Positions 1 to 8,637 of a stretch of 64,000 nucleotides of DNA are shown here, piece after piece. How positions within the stretch are numbered: position 1 is the first letter of the stretch; each line of letters opens with the position of its first letter. The stretch is from positions 22,920 through 86,919 of the forward strand of contig NZ_RJUF01000192.1 in NCBI RefSeq assembly GCF_024343775.1, read 5' to 3'. This DNA is from Lacihabitans soyangensis. GTDB taxonomy: Bacteria > Bacteroidota > Bacteroidia > Cytophagales > Spirosomataceae. Below the pieces are notes generated by a model. The model did not search any database and had not been told where the DNA came from. It was given only the letters and a program-made list of their open reading frames with translations. Both the position numbers and the translations under genes were made by a program.

Positions 1-2423
1 TCTCTGGCTTTGCTACCCTCAAAAGGCCCTACAATTCCAGCTCCTTCAAGCTGGTCAATGATACGCCCAGCACGGTTGTAGCCCAGCTTCATTTTTCGCT
101 GAATGAGTGAAGTGCTTCCTTGCTGATGAATAACCAATAACCTGGCGGCATCATCAAACAATGGATCAAGCTCTTTCGGGTCAAAATCCAAGGCGTCTGG
201 TTCGTCATCGCCATAGAATTCGGGTAGCAGGTAGGCCGATTCAAAGGCTCTTTGCTCGCCAATATATTCACAGATACTTTCTACTTCTGGGGTATCTACA
301 AACGGGCATTGGATACGGATAATCTCTGAACCCGTTGATAGCAACATGTCTCCGTTTCCTACCAATTGCTCCGCTCCACCGGTATCCATAATGGTTCTAG
401 AGTCTACTTTGGCAGTAACTTTGAAAGAAAGCCTTGCAGGGAAGTTGGCTTTTATTAGACCCGTAATTACGTTTACCGAAGGTCTCTGTGTAGCCACAAT
501 CAAGTGAATACCAATGGCCCTGGCCAACTGTGCCAAACGGGCAATGGGTTGCTCGACCTCTTTCCCAGCCGTCATCATTAAGTCGGCCAATTCGTCAATT
601 ACCAACACGATGTATGGTAAAAATTTGTGCCCTTTCTCAGGATTTAGTCTGCGTTTGATAAACTTGGCGTTGTATTCTTTTATATTCCTTACCCCTGCAT
701 CTTTCAAAAGATTGTATCGGTTGTCCATCTCGATACACAATGAATTAAGTGTATTGATAACCTTCTTGGTGTCCGTAATGATGGCTTCTTCTGCATTTGG
801 TAGCATGGCTAAAAAATGCCTTTCTATTTTGTTGAAAAGCGTAAGTTCCACTTTCTTAGGGTCTACCAATATGAATTTTACTTCCGATGGATGTTTTTTG
901 TAAAGAAGTGAGGTAAGAATAACGTTCAAACCGACAGACTTTCCTTGTCCCGTGGCCCCGGCCATCAATAAGTGAGGCATTTTAGCCAAGTCAGCAATGA
1001 ATATTTCGTTTGATATGGTTTTGCCTAAAATAATGGGCAATTCATAACCCGACTTTTGAAATTTATCAGAGGCCAAAACCGATTTTATCGAAACCATTTC
1101 TCGGTTTTTGTTCGGTACTTCTATACCAATTGTGCCTTTTCCGGGCATAGGGGCAATGATACGAATGCCCAAAGCTGCAAGGTTCAGAGCAATATCGTCT
1201 TCAAGGTTTTTGATTTTAGAAATTCTCACGCCGGCTTCGGGTACAATTTCATAAAGCGTAACTGTAGGTCCGATAGTGGCTTTTATGGAAGCAATACCAA
1301 TTGCAAAATTGTTAATGGTCTCCACAATCTTGTTTTTGTTGGCTTCGAGTTCTTCGTTGCTCACCTTTGGGCCATTGTTGCCATAATCCAACAACAGCGA
1401 AAGTGGCGGATATTGATAATTTGAAAGGTCGAGTTTGGGGTCATATTCTCCAAATTCTTTCAATAGTTCATCAGAATCTTCTTCTAATTGAATTTTTGAC
1501 AAAATACTATCTTTGATTTCTTCCACAGAAGTTTTTTCCTCCTCTGGAGCTTCTACCGTAAAAGCTATATTTCCACCCTTAAAAGGTTCCTTTGCTAAGG
1601 AAGAAGGCTCAAAAACCACTTCTTTTTCATCGTTACTAACTGTTGACTCGGCTTTTTGATTCGGTTTTATTTTATCAAAAAACTTATCGGCTAGCGAAGT
1701 TGACTTTGCATCTTCTTCATGGTCCTCAATTTCCTCAAAATCCTCTTCATCGTCATTTCCGAAGGTAAACTTTCTCTTTTTTGGGAAATACCTACTCAAA
1801 ACATAGTCGTCGATTTTGGTAAATCCATGAAAAAACACCAACCAAATAAATAAAGATAACAGAATAACCAAGATGCCGCCATAGCCAAACATGGCAAAAA
1901 GGAATTCATTGGTATGATAACCCAAGTTGCCAGTAAGTGTAAGTGTTTTTATTTCAAACACATAAACAAAATAGCCAAAGAAAATAGAAATAAAAAACAA
2001 GTAGAAAACCGAGCCAATGGTGTATCTGTTGAGGTTAAAACGGAACAAATCTTCCTTAAAAACAAGACGAAAACCCGAGAAAAAGATAATAGGAATTAGC
2101 AAAAACGCCGAAATACCGAACCAGATATAAATAAACCAGTGGGCGATATTCGCTCCAAACCAGCCCAGGGTGTTATTGGTTTTTTTGTCCAGTTTGGATA
2201 TCACATTTTCCATACTTTCTTGCAGCACGTCTTGGTCGGCCGATCCCGTGAAAACATAAGATACAAATGCTATCAACAAAAAGACCGACAACAAAATAAG
2301 GAAAACCCCAGCTATAAATGGCAACTGGCCATTTTGAGGTATAATATTTCCCGGAATTGGGGAAGACGGACGCTTTTCAGACGGCTTGGTGGCCTTCTTT
2401 TTAGCTCGAAAAGAATTGGACAT
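1..2423 (-). CDS. ftsK: DNA translocase FtsK (partial, 3' end outside window)
   Basis: Reading the minus strand from the ATG at 2423 gives about 807 codons with no stop before the window edge, so the last part of the gamma domain is missing. The N-terminus has several hydrophobic segments (roughly residues 35-190), then a long acidic linker, then the FtsK motor with a Walker A motif GATGQGKS and the downstream motif VIDELADLM. The visible end includes the start of the winged-helix gamma domain (RKMKLGYNRAGRIIDQLE), which reads KOPS sites in the family. FtsK is an inner-membrane septal ATPase that pumps chromosomal DNA and activates XerCD at dif. Several plus-strand ORFs inside it are shadows. 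Identification is secure. Confidence 0.95.
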   Translation of the reverse strand, partial: MSNSFRAKKKATKPSEKRPSSPIPGNIIPQNGQLPFIAGVFLILLSVFLLIAFVSYVFTGSADQDVLQESMENVISKLDKKTNNTLGWFGANIAHWFIYIWFGISAFLLIPIIFFSGFRLVFKEDLFRFNLNRYTIGSVFYLFFISIFFGYFVYVFEIKTLTLTGNLGYHTNEFLFAMFGYGGILVILLSLFIWLVFFHGFTKIDDYVLSRYFPKKRKFTFGNDDEEDFEEIEDHEEDAKSTSLADKFFDKIKPNQKAESTVSNDEKEVVFEPSSLAKEPFKGGNIAFTVEAPEEEKTSVEEIKDSILSKIQLEEDSDELLKEFGEYDPKLDLSNYQYPPLSLLLDYGNNGPKVSNEELEANKNKIVETINNFAIGIASIKATIGPTVTLYEIVPEAGVRISKIKNLEDDIALNLAALGIRIIAPMPGKGTIGIEVPNKNREMVSIKSVLASDKFQKSGYELPIILGKTISNEIFIADLAKMPHLLMAGATGQGKSVGLNVILTSLLYKKHPSEVKFILVDPKKVELTLFNKIERHFLAMLPNAEEAIITDTKKVINTLNSLCIEMDNRYNLLKDAGVRNIKEYNAKFIKRRLNPEKGHKFLPYIVLVIDELADLMMTAGKEVEQPIARLAQLARAIGIHLIVATQRPSVNVITGLIKANFPARLSFKVTAKVDSRTIMDTGGAEQLVGNGDMLLSTGSEIIRIQCPFVDTPEVESICEYIGEQRAFESAYLLPEFYGDDEPDALDFDPKELDPLFDDAARLLVIHQQGSTSLIQRKMKLGYNRAGRIIDQLEGAGIVGPFEGSKAR

Positions 2424-2720
2424 CGTAGTATTTTTATGGGAAAGCGAATGTTCAACAAAATTAAAACATTTTAAACGAACATCAGCTAAACTTCTTTTTC
2501 TTTTTGGGTAAAATTTGTTTAAAACTAAGTATAATAATCTGAATGTCACAAAAGACTTTGAACTAAATAATTATCAATCAGATTTTTGTGATGCACAGTT
2601 TCCACCTGATATTTTTAAATTACGGCAAGGTTTAAAGAATAAATCTAGGCTTGGTCATTATTAATTTTTTTTATTAAAACCTATTGACTAAATTTATTGG
2701 ACAATATTCAACCATAAAAA

Positions 2721-3575
2721 ATGCAGAAATTAATCCTTCTTTTTGGGCTATTCATTGGCCTATCATTTTCAGAAAATTTGTTGGCTCAAAAAAAACCTTT
2801 GATTGTGTTCGTTTGTGGCGATCATGAGTACAGTGGCGAAGAAACCTTACCCATTTTGGCGAAAGAATTGGAGAAAAACTATGGTTTTGACGTAAAAGTT
2901 TTAAAATCGTATCCCAATCAAAACGCTGAAAAAAATATACCAGGTTTAGAAATTTTGAAAGAGGCTGATTTGGCAGTTTTTTATTTGCGTTGGAGGCAGT
3001 TGGTTCCCGAACAACTCGCAATGATTGATGATTATTTGAAATCAGGCAAACCGATAATGGGTTTTAGAACCACAACCCATGCTTTTAATTTCCCGAAGGG
3101 TCATGAGTCAGAAAAATGGAATGCATTTGGGGAGTTTGCTCTTAACTCACCTCCAGGATGGGGTGGTAAAGCGGCCCACACGCATTATGGACACAACAGC
3201 ACCACTGATGTTTCTGTAATTCCGAAGGCAAAAAAACACCCTATTCTTAAGGGTGTATCTCCAAATTTTCATGTTAGTTCGTGGTTATATAGAGTTTTGC
3301 CTGACTATCCAACCAAAGGTTCGGAATGGCTTTTAATGGGCAAATCAGTTAATCCAGACAAAGCGGCCATCGATAATCCAGTGGCTTGGGTTGGAACAAA
3401 TTCTTTCGGTGCCAAAGTTTTCACTACTACGCTCGGTCATCCAGAAGATTTTTCAGTCGAAGCATTTCAAAGGCTGCTAATCAACGCCATTCACTGGGAA
3501 CTTGGGCTTAGAGTACCTAAAAAATGGAAAGGAAAAATAGATATCAATGTGCCTTATAGAGGCATGGTTAATTAA
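2721..3575 (+). CDS. ThuA-like domain protein, secreted
   Basis: 284 residues with an N-terminal signal peptide ending near LLAQ. The remainder fits the ThuA (trehalose-utilisation) fold, a class I glutamine-amidotransferase-like domain without a confirmed reaction in most members. Visible family features are the first strand IVFVCGDHEYSG, the FRTTTHAF segment and the C-terminal TLGHPEDF followed by a helix with LLINAIHW. It lies 27 bp upstream of the large PVC-type haem protein, and ThuA genes commonly accompany such proteins in sugar catabolism loci, so a periplasmic carbohydrate role is inferred. The start follows a 297-bp AT-rich gap after ftsK in which I see no gene. Confidence 0.8.
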   Translation: MQKLILLFGLFIGLSFSENLLAQKKPLIVFVCGDHEYSGEETLPILAKELEKNYGFDVKVLKSYPNQNAEKNIPGLEILKEADLAVFYLRWRQLVPEQLAMIDDYLKSGKPIMGFRTTTHAFNFPKGHESEKWNAFGEFALNSPPGWGGKAAHTHYGHNSTTDVSVIPKAKKHPILKGVSPNFHVSSWLYRVLPDYPTKGSEWLLMGKSVNPDKAAIDNPVAWVGTNSFGAKVFTTTLGHPEDFSVEAFQRLLINAIHWELGLRVPKKWKGKIDINVPYRGMVN

Positions 3576-3602
3576 TGTTTCAAAATATTATCAATTTATA
3601 TC

Positions 3603-6600
3603 ATGGCCTTTAGCTTAAAATTTATTCTCCTTTTTTTTGTTTTTACTTTTTCAAATTTTGACTCATTTCATTGGTTCAAACCTAGCGTCATAGAACTAAA
3701 AAACGACAATCACATTTCTATGGTTGGTGGAAATTTGGGCTCTAGAATGATGAATTATGGGCATTTCGAGACAGAAATATATGTTCGAAATCCAGACAAA
3801 AATCTCACCATCAGAAATATGTGTGATGGCGGCGACACGCCAGGTTTTAGACCACATGCCAGTAGAAATTTACCTTGGGCCTTCCCAGGTGCAGAGAAAT
3901 TCCAGACCGAATACGCTAAGAATTCGGAAAGCGAAGGTCATTTTGAAACTCCTGATCAATGGCTTACCCGTCTGAAAACAGACGTAATAATTGGATTTTT
4001 TGGTTACAGTGAGTCTTTTCAAGGACCAGCTGGCTTACAAAACTTTAAAAACGAGTTGGACGCATTTATAAAACATACCAAGAGCCAAAAATATAATGGA
4101 AGTGAGGCTCCAAAACTAGCCATTGTTTCTCCAATTGCCTTCGAGGATTTGTCTGCCCAGTTCGATTTGCCAAATGGAGTAAAGGAAAACGCAAATCTAT
4201 GGTTGTACACGCAAGGGATGAAAGAAATTTGTGCAAAAAATGATATTCTATTTGTAGACGCCTTTACTCCTTCAAAAAAATGGTATGACACTACAAAGGA
4301 GGCACTAACCATAGATGGCTCGCAATTAAATGAGGAAGGATATAAAAAATTCTCACTCCTAATTACGGATTCTATTTTTGGCAACTTTGAACCAATGAAG
4401 GATCAAAATAGAAGACTAATCCATGCCGCCGTGATGGAAAAAAACTGGATGTGGCACAACGACTACAAAATACCGAACGGAGTGCACGCTTATGGAAGAA
4501 GATACAATCCCTTTGGACCAGACAACTATCCTGACGAAATAGCCAAAATCAGAGAGATGACGGATATCAGAGACAGAGCGATTTGGCTTGCAGCCTCCAA
4601 AGGAGAAAAACTTGATGTGGCAGCAGAAGACAAGAAAACAAGGACTTTGCCTCCAGTAAAAACCAATTTTAACCCAGAAAAAAACGGGAGTCTTGAATAT
4701 TTATACGGTCAAGATGCATTGGATAAACTCAAAGTGCCAGCTGGATATAAAATTGAGCTATTTGCCTCGGAGAAAGAATTTACTGATTTGGCCAACCCTG
4801 TTCAGATGTCTTTTGATGGAAAAGGACGTCTATGGGTGGCTACTATGCCCAGCTATCCGCATTATAAACCTGGTGATACTAAGCCAAATGATAAAATTCT
4901 GATTTTGGAAGACACCAACAACGACGGTAAAGCCGACAAGCAAACGATTTTTGTGGAAGGGCTTCACTTACCTTTAGGTTTTGAAATCGCTCCAGAGGGT
5001 GTTTATGTTTCTCAAGGGACTAACTTAAAACTTTTTACGGACACCAATGGCGACGATAAAGCTGACAAAATGGATATTATTCTGAGCGGCTTTGACGATC
5101 ACGACACGCACCATAACAGCAGTGCATTTTGTGCGGATCCTTCTGGGGCTATTTATTCGGGTGAAGGAGTGTTTCTACATACCAATGTTGAAACTTCTTA
5201 TGGAACAGTGAGAGCCACAAATGGTGGATTTTACAGATATAGCCCACAATTAAAAAAATTGGAAAGAACTGCACAGCTCGCCATTCCTAATCCATGGGGA
5301 ATAGCTTTTGATCATTGGGGCCAGCCATTTTTTGCTGAAACTTCGAGCCCAGACGTGCGGTGGATGATGCCCGGAACGGTTTTGCCCCGTTATGGCGAAG
5401 CTACTCATAAAGGCTTTCAGTTGATAGAAAAAGACCACATGGTACGTCCAACTTCTGGTTTGGAATTTCTCTGGAGTAGACATTTTCCTGACGAAGTACA
5501 GGGCGACATGCTGATAAACAACACGATTGGATTTTTAGGAACAAAACAGCATAGTGTCGTAGATGACGGCACGGGTTATAAAACCAAGCACCGTCAAGAT
5601 TTGATTGTGAGCGAAGACCGTAACTTCAGACCTGTAGATATGGAAATAGCTCCTGATGGCTCATTATATGTTATTGATTGGCACAATATTCTTATTGGAC
5701 ACATGCAGCACAATGCCCGCGATCCACTGCGTGACCATGTGCATGGAAGAGTTTACAGAGTTACCTATCCTTCAAGACCATTAGTTACCCCGGCCAAAAT
5801 AGACGGTGCAAGTATTGAAACGCTACTGGATAATCTCAAACTGCCAGAATACCGCACCAGATATCGCACTCGCAGAGAGCTGAGAGGAAGAAACCTCAAA
5901 GAAGTTTTACCAAAAGTGACAGCTTGGGTGGCTGGCTTAGACAAAAATGATCCGAAATATGAACATCATGTCTTAGAAGCACTTTGGGTTACTTGGGGCT
6001 TGGGCAAAGTTGATCAGAAATTGTTAAAACAAATGCTGAAGGCCAAGGATTATCATGCACGGGCAGCAGCTGTCGAGGTTTTGAGATTCACCACTCACCA
6101 AGTGCCAGATCATGCTCAATTATTGACTCAAGCTGCTCAAGATGAAAATAGTAGGGTGAGATTGGATGCCATAGTGGCCGCTTCATGGATTGGAAAAACG
6201 AAGGGTTTACCTGTATTAGCAGCAGCCGAAAAAAAACCTTTAGATGAATGGATGATTCATGCACATAAAACGGCAGTGGCTCATTTAAGTGGAAAAGCCG
6301 TAGTTAAAGAAAAGGCAGCCGTAGTTGCCAGTGTTTTAAAAGGCAAAGACCTAGAAATGTTTAACTTAGGAAGAGAGATTTACAACAAAGAAGGCTACTG
6401 TGGTACCTGTCACCAGGCAGATGGTAAAGGACTTCCGGCATCAGGTTTTCCACCTTTGTCGGGAACAAACTGGGTCCAAGGAAGCGAAGAAAGACTAATA
6501 AAAATAGTTCTGAATGGTTTGATGGGAGAGATTGAGGTGAATGGTAAAAAATTCCCTGGTCAAGTACCCATGACTCCTTACAGTGGTTTATTGAATGATA

Positions 6601-6761
6601 AGGAAGTAGCGGCAGTAACTACTTATGTAAGAAATTCATTTGGAAATCAAGCTTCGCCAGTTCAACCCGAAAAAGTGAAGCAGGTAAGGGCTGCAACTGT
6701 AAAAAAGAAAGATTTTTATAGCCCAAGACAGCTTTTGGAAATGCATCCAATGGAAAAATGA
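3603..6761 (+). CDS. SGNH + PVC-type haem-binding membrane-dehydrogenase-like protein
   Basis: 1052 residues, with an N-terminal hydrophobic segment suggesting export. Residues about 35-270 look like an SGNH/GDSL-type domain (VGGNLGSRM near the start, GFFGYSES, a late DAFTPS segment). Residues about 370-740 form a beta-propeller of the PVC-type 'membrane-bound dehydrogenase' class, with calcium-like repeats such as DTNNDGKADK and DTNGDDKADK. A HEAT-like helical stretch follows, and a C-terminal cytochrome c domain has the haem motif CGTCH at residues 933-937 and a candidate axial Met in the QVPMTPY segment. Family knowledge suggests periplasmic oxidation of a sugar or alcohol with electrons passed to the haem; the substrate is unknown. 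It is probably co-transcribed with the ThuA gene upstream and FKBP gene downstream. Confidence 0.82.
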   Translation: MAFSLKFILLFFVFTFSNFDSFHWFKPSVIELKNDNHISMVGGNLGSRMMNYGHFETEIYVRNPDKNLTIRNMCDGGDTPGFRPHASRNLPWAFPGAEKFQTEYAKNSESEGHFETPDQWLTRLKTDVIIGFFGYSESFQGPAGLQNFKNELDAFIKHTKSQKYNGSEAPKLAIVSPIAFEDLSAQFDLPNGVKENANLWLYTQGMKEICAKNDILFVDAFTPSKKWYDTTKEALTIDGSQLNEEGYKKFSLLITDSIFGNFEPMKDQNRRLIHAAVMEKNWMWHNDYKIPNGVHAYGRRYNPFGPDNYPDEIAKIREMTDIRDRAIWLAASKGEKLDVAAEDKKTRTLPPVKTNFNPEKNGSLEYLYGQDALDKLKVPAGYKIELFASEKEFTDLANPVQMSFDGKGRLWVATMPSYPHYKPGDTKPNDKILILEDTNNDGKADKQTIFVEGLHLPLGFEIAPEGVYVSQGTNLKLFTDTNGDDKADKMDIILSGFDDHDTHHNSSAFCADPSGAIYSGEGVFLHTNVETSYGTVRATNGGFYRYSPQLKKLERTAQLAIPNPWGIAFDHWGQPFFAETSSPDVRWMMPGTVLPRYGEATHKGFQLIEKDHMVRPTSGLEFLWSRHFPDEVQGDMLINNTIGFLGTKQHSVVDDGTGYKTKHRQDLIVSEDRNFRPVDMEIAPDGSLYVIDWHNILIGHMQHNARDPLRDHVHGRVYRVTYPSRPLVTPAKIDGASIETLLDNLKLPEYRTRYRTRRELRGRNLKEVLPKVTAWVAGLDKNDPKYEHHVLEALWVTWGLGKVDQKLLKQMLKAKDYHARAAAVEVLRFTTHQVPDHAQLLTQAAQDENSRVRLDAIVAASWIGKTKGLPVLAAAEKKPLDEWMIHAHKTAVAHLSGKAVVKEKAAVVASVLKGKDLEMFNLGREIYNKEGYCGTCHQADGKGLPASGFPPLSGTNWVQGSEERLIKIVLNGLMGEIEVNGKKFPGQVPMTPYSGLLNDKEVAAVTTYVRNSFGNQASPVQPEKVKQVRAATVKKKDFYSPRQLLEMHPMEK

Positions 6762-6774
6762 CGTAGTTTTGTGC

Positions 6775-7245
6775 ATGAAAAAATTTAGCATACTTGTTTT
6801 AATGTCATTTTGTTTAGGAACATTGGCTTGCGGAACAAAAAAAGTAAAAGAAAATAAAATGCAAGAATCAGAAGAAGTACAGATAGAAAATTACATCAAG
6901 AAGAATGCTATAAAGGTGGACTTCAAGTCTAACAGTGGCTTAAGGTTTATTCTTAATCAGGAAGCAAAAGATGGAATGTCTTTAAAACAAGGGCAGTCGG
7001 TAAAAGTAAAATATTCAGGTAGTTTGCTTAATGATAAGCAGTTTGATGCCGGTTCTTTTAATTTTATATTGGGTGTTGGGCAGGTGATTACAGGCTTCGA
7101 CGAAGGCATAGCCAAACTGAAAGTTGGAGAAAAAGGAACGCTGATTTTCCCATCGTCTATAGGTTATGGAGCGGCGGGAGCGGGTAGCGATATTCCACCA
7201 AATTCGCCTTTGATTTTTGAAATAGAAGTTTTAGCAGCTCGGTAA
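6775..7245 (+). CDS. FKBP-type peptidyl-prolyl cis-trans isomerase, lipoprotein
   Basis: 156 residues from the ATG at 6775. A TTG six bases upstream is open but would weaken the signal peptide. The N-terminus is a lipoprotein signal ending in LGTLAC, so Cys is the likely lipidated residue. Residues about 60-156 form one FKBP domain, with the family motifs GQSVKVKYSG, ITGFDEG, IGYGAAG and IPPNSPLIFEIEVL. The predicted role is proline isomerisation and chaperoning in the periplasm or at the outer membrane. It starts 13 bp after the PVC-type haem protein gene and is probably in the same operon. Confidence 0.88.
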   Translation: MKKFSILVLMSFCLGTLACGTKKVKENKMQESEEVQIENYIKKNAIKVDFKSNSGLRFILNQEAKDGMSLKQGQSVKVKYSGSLLNDKQFDAGSFNFILGVGQVITGFDEGIAKLKVGEKGTLIFPSSIGYGAAGAGSDIPPNSPLIFEIEVLAAR

Positions 7246-7250
7246 AACGA

Positions 7251-7317
7251 TTTTCCTAAATTGTTATACATATCGATTTTTTTATATTCTTGAAAATCGT
7301 ACAGCAATTTAGGAAAA
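7251..7317. terminator. Nested inverted repeat between convergent genes
   Basis: A 13-bp perfect inverted repeat (7251-7263 with 7305-7317) encloses a second 7-bp stem (cgatttt 7274-7280 with aaaatcg 7293-7299). It lies between the stop of the FKBP gene and the stop of the LOG gene, so it could end transcription in both directions. There is no long clean T-run directly after the outer stem, so termination is inferred rather than shown. Confidence 0.45.
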
Positions 7318-7322
7318 TTGCT

Positions 7323-7904
7323 CTACAGTTGCTCTTTTTTGAGCCACTTTTCGGCATATTTTGGTGTGTAGTTTTCCATTTTTTGAAGTAGTTGATCAAT
7401 GTCTTCATCTACTACCACGAGGTCTCTATTTTCCTTTTTCAAGAAACCCTCTTCTACCATTACATCCATTTGCTTGAGGAGGTGGTCATAAAATCCGTTT
7501 ACGTTCAAAATACCCACTGGTTTTTGATGCAGGCCCAATTGTCCCCAGGTGAGAATCTCAAAAAGTTCGTCCATACTGCCAAATCCACCCGGCATAGTGA
7601 TAATCCCGTCCGAAATTTCCTCCATTTTAGCTTTCCTTTGGTGCATGGTTTCCACCACGATTATTTCTGTGAGGTTCGGGTTCGCTACTTCCATCTTTAC
7701 CAAAAAATCAGGTATGATGCCGATGGCTTTTCCCCCGTTTTCCATCACGGTTCTCGATATTACGCCCATAAGTCCTACATTTCCAGCTCCGTAGATGAGA
7801 GTTATGTTTCTTTTGTTGAGGGCCAAACCTAGTTCTTTGGCAGTTTCTACATAAATTTCTTTGTTGCCCGAGTTGGCACCACAATACACCAAAATTGAAT
7901 TCAT
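7323..7904 (-). CDS. LOG family protein (TIGR00730 type)
   Basis: 193 residues from the ATG at 7904. The frame stays open to 7937, but the family begins at MNSILVYCGA, so the later start is chosen. It has the family motifs CGANSG near the N-terminus, GAGNVGLMG, and PGGFGSMDELFE, where the usual PGGxGTxxE has Ser in place of Thr. LOG proteins are nucleoside 5'-monophosphate phosphoribohydrolases that release the base, and were first named for cytokinin activation. The bacterial physiological substrate is often unclear. It is a single gene convergent with the FKBP gene. Confidence 0.87.
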   Translation of the reverse strand: MNSILVYCGANSGNKEIYVETAKELGLALNKRNITLIYGAGNVGLMGVISRTVMENGGKAIGIIPDFLVKMEVANPNLTEIIVVETMHQRKAKMEEISDGIITMPGGFGSMDELFEILTWGQLGLHQKPVGILNVNGFYDHLLKQMDVMVEEGFLKKENRDLVVVDEDIDQLLQKMENYTPKYAEKWLKKEQL

Positions 7905-8118
7905 CGTAAGCTCTAAAATATTCTGTTTATGTTCCAAAAGTACATTTATTTCTTCTTTCGCGTAAATAATAGGTACAAATTAATCATTTGGCTTTGTATT
8001 TGCTTTATTACAGTTTTAATCGATAATTAAGTCTATAAAATTGCTCTCCAAAGCAAAATGATGGTTTTTTTATTTACTTTTATTGATACTTAGGATTTAT
8101 TAAACATAATTAACAAAA

Positions 8119-8583
8119 ATGAAATTCTTAAAACTTCGGTCTGTTGCTTTGGTAGCAGTATTACTCATTGGATTGGGTGGTTGTAAAAAAGAGGATGTTG
8201 GACCAAACTCCAAAATTGTTGGTACCTGGAAAATAAGTAGTGCTGTTTTCAAAGATTCCTCAGGTTCTTTAGACTTTTGGGCTCTTTATAATGCTTTTTA
8301 CGCTTGTACCAAGGAAATTACGATGTCATTTACCGAAGACGGGAAGTATTCGGTTTCAGAGCCGGCTAATTGTGTTGATGAAGACGGTCTATCATTGTTT
8401 TTGTTTACCAAAACGGGCACATTTACACTTACTGACGATATTTCTTTAGATATTATAGAGAGCGACGCCACTCCTTATAAGGGCAAGGTTGTGTTTGCAG
8501 ACGGTAAATTTACCTGGACTTACGACGAGGTATTTCAGGGGGAAGCCACTACACTAACAGTCACATTTACAAAGGTAAAATAA
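8119..8583 (+). CDS. Small lipoprotein with lipocalin-like domain
   Basis: 154 residues. The N-terminus is a lipoprotein signal with lipobox LGGC, giving a predicted lipidated Cys near residue 22. The mature part opens with IVGTWKISSAVF and has alternating beta-strand character, as in the lipocalin-like proteins common in Bacteroidetes. Two further cysteines (YACTKE and ANCVDE) could form a disulfide. Function is unknown. It stands alone, followed directly by a strong terminator hairpin. Confidence 0.65.
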   Translation: MKFLKLRSVALVAVLLIGLGGCKKEDVGPNSKIVGTWKISSAVFKDSSGSLDFWALYNAFYACTKEITMSFTEDGKYSVSEPANCVDEDGLSLFLFTKTGTFTLTDDISLDIIESDATPYKGKVVFADGKFTWTYDEVFQGEATTLTVTFTKVK

Positions 8584-8598
8584 ATGAGTAATGTAGAA

Positions 8599-8637
8599 AA
8601 TGGTGATTCGTTTATACGACGAATCACCATTTTTTTA
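8599..8637 (+). terminator. Rho-independent terminator
   Basis: A 13-bp perfect stem (8599-8611 with 8619-8631) has a 7-base loop and runs into a T-tract. It follows the lipoprotein gene at 15 bp and overlaps the stop codon of the convergent sugar dehydrogenase gene. An A-run on the other side suggests it may act in both directions. Confidence 0.85.

Noticed and set aside
514..2474. Several plus-strand frames of 60-130 codons at the left end
   Set aside because: They lie over the well-supported ftsK gene on the minus strand and carry no recognisable protein motifs.
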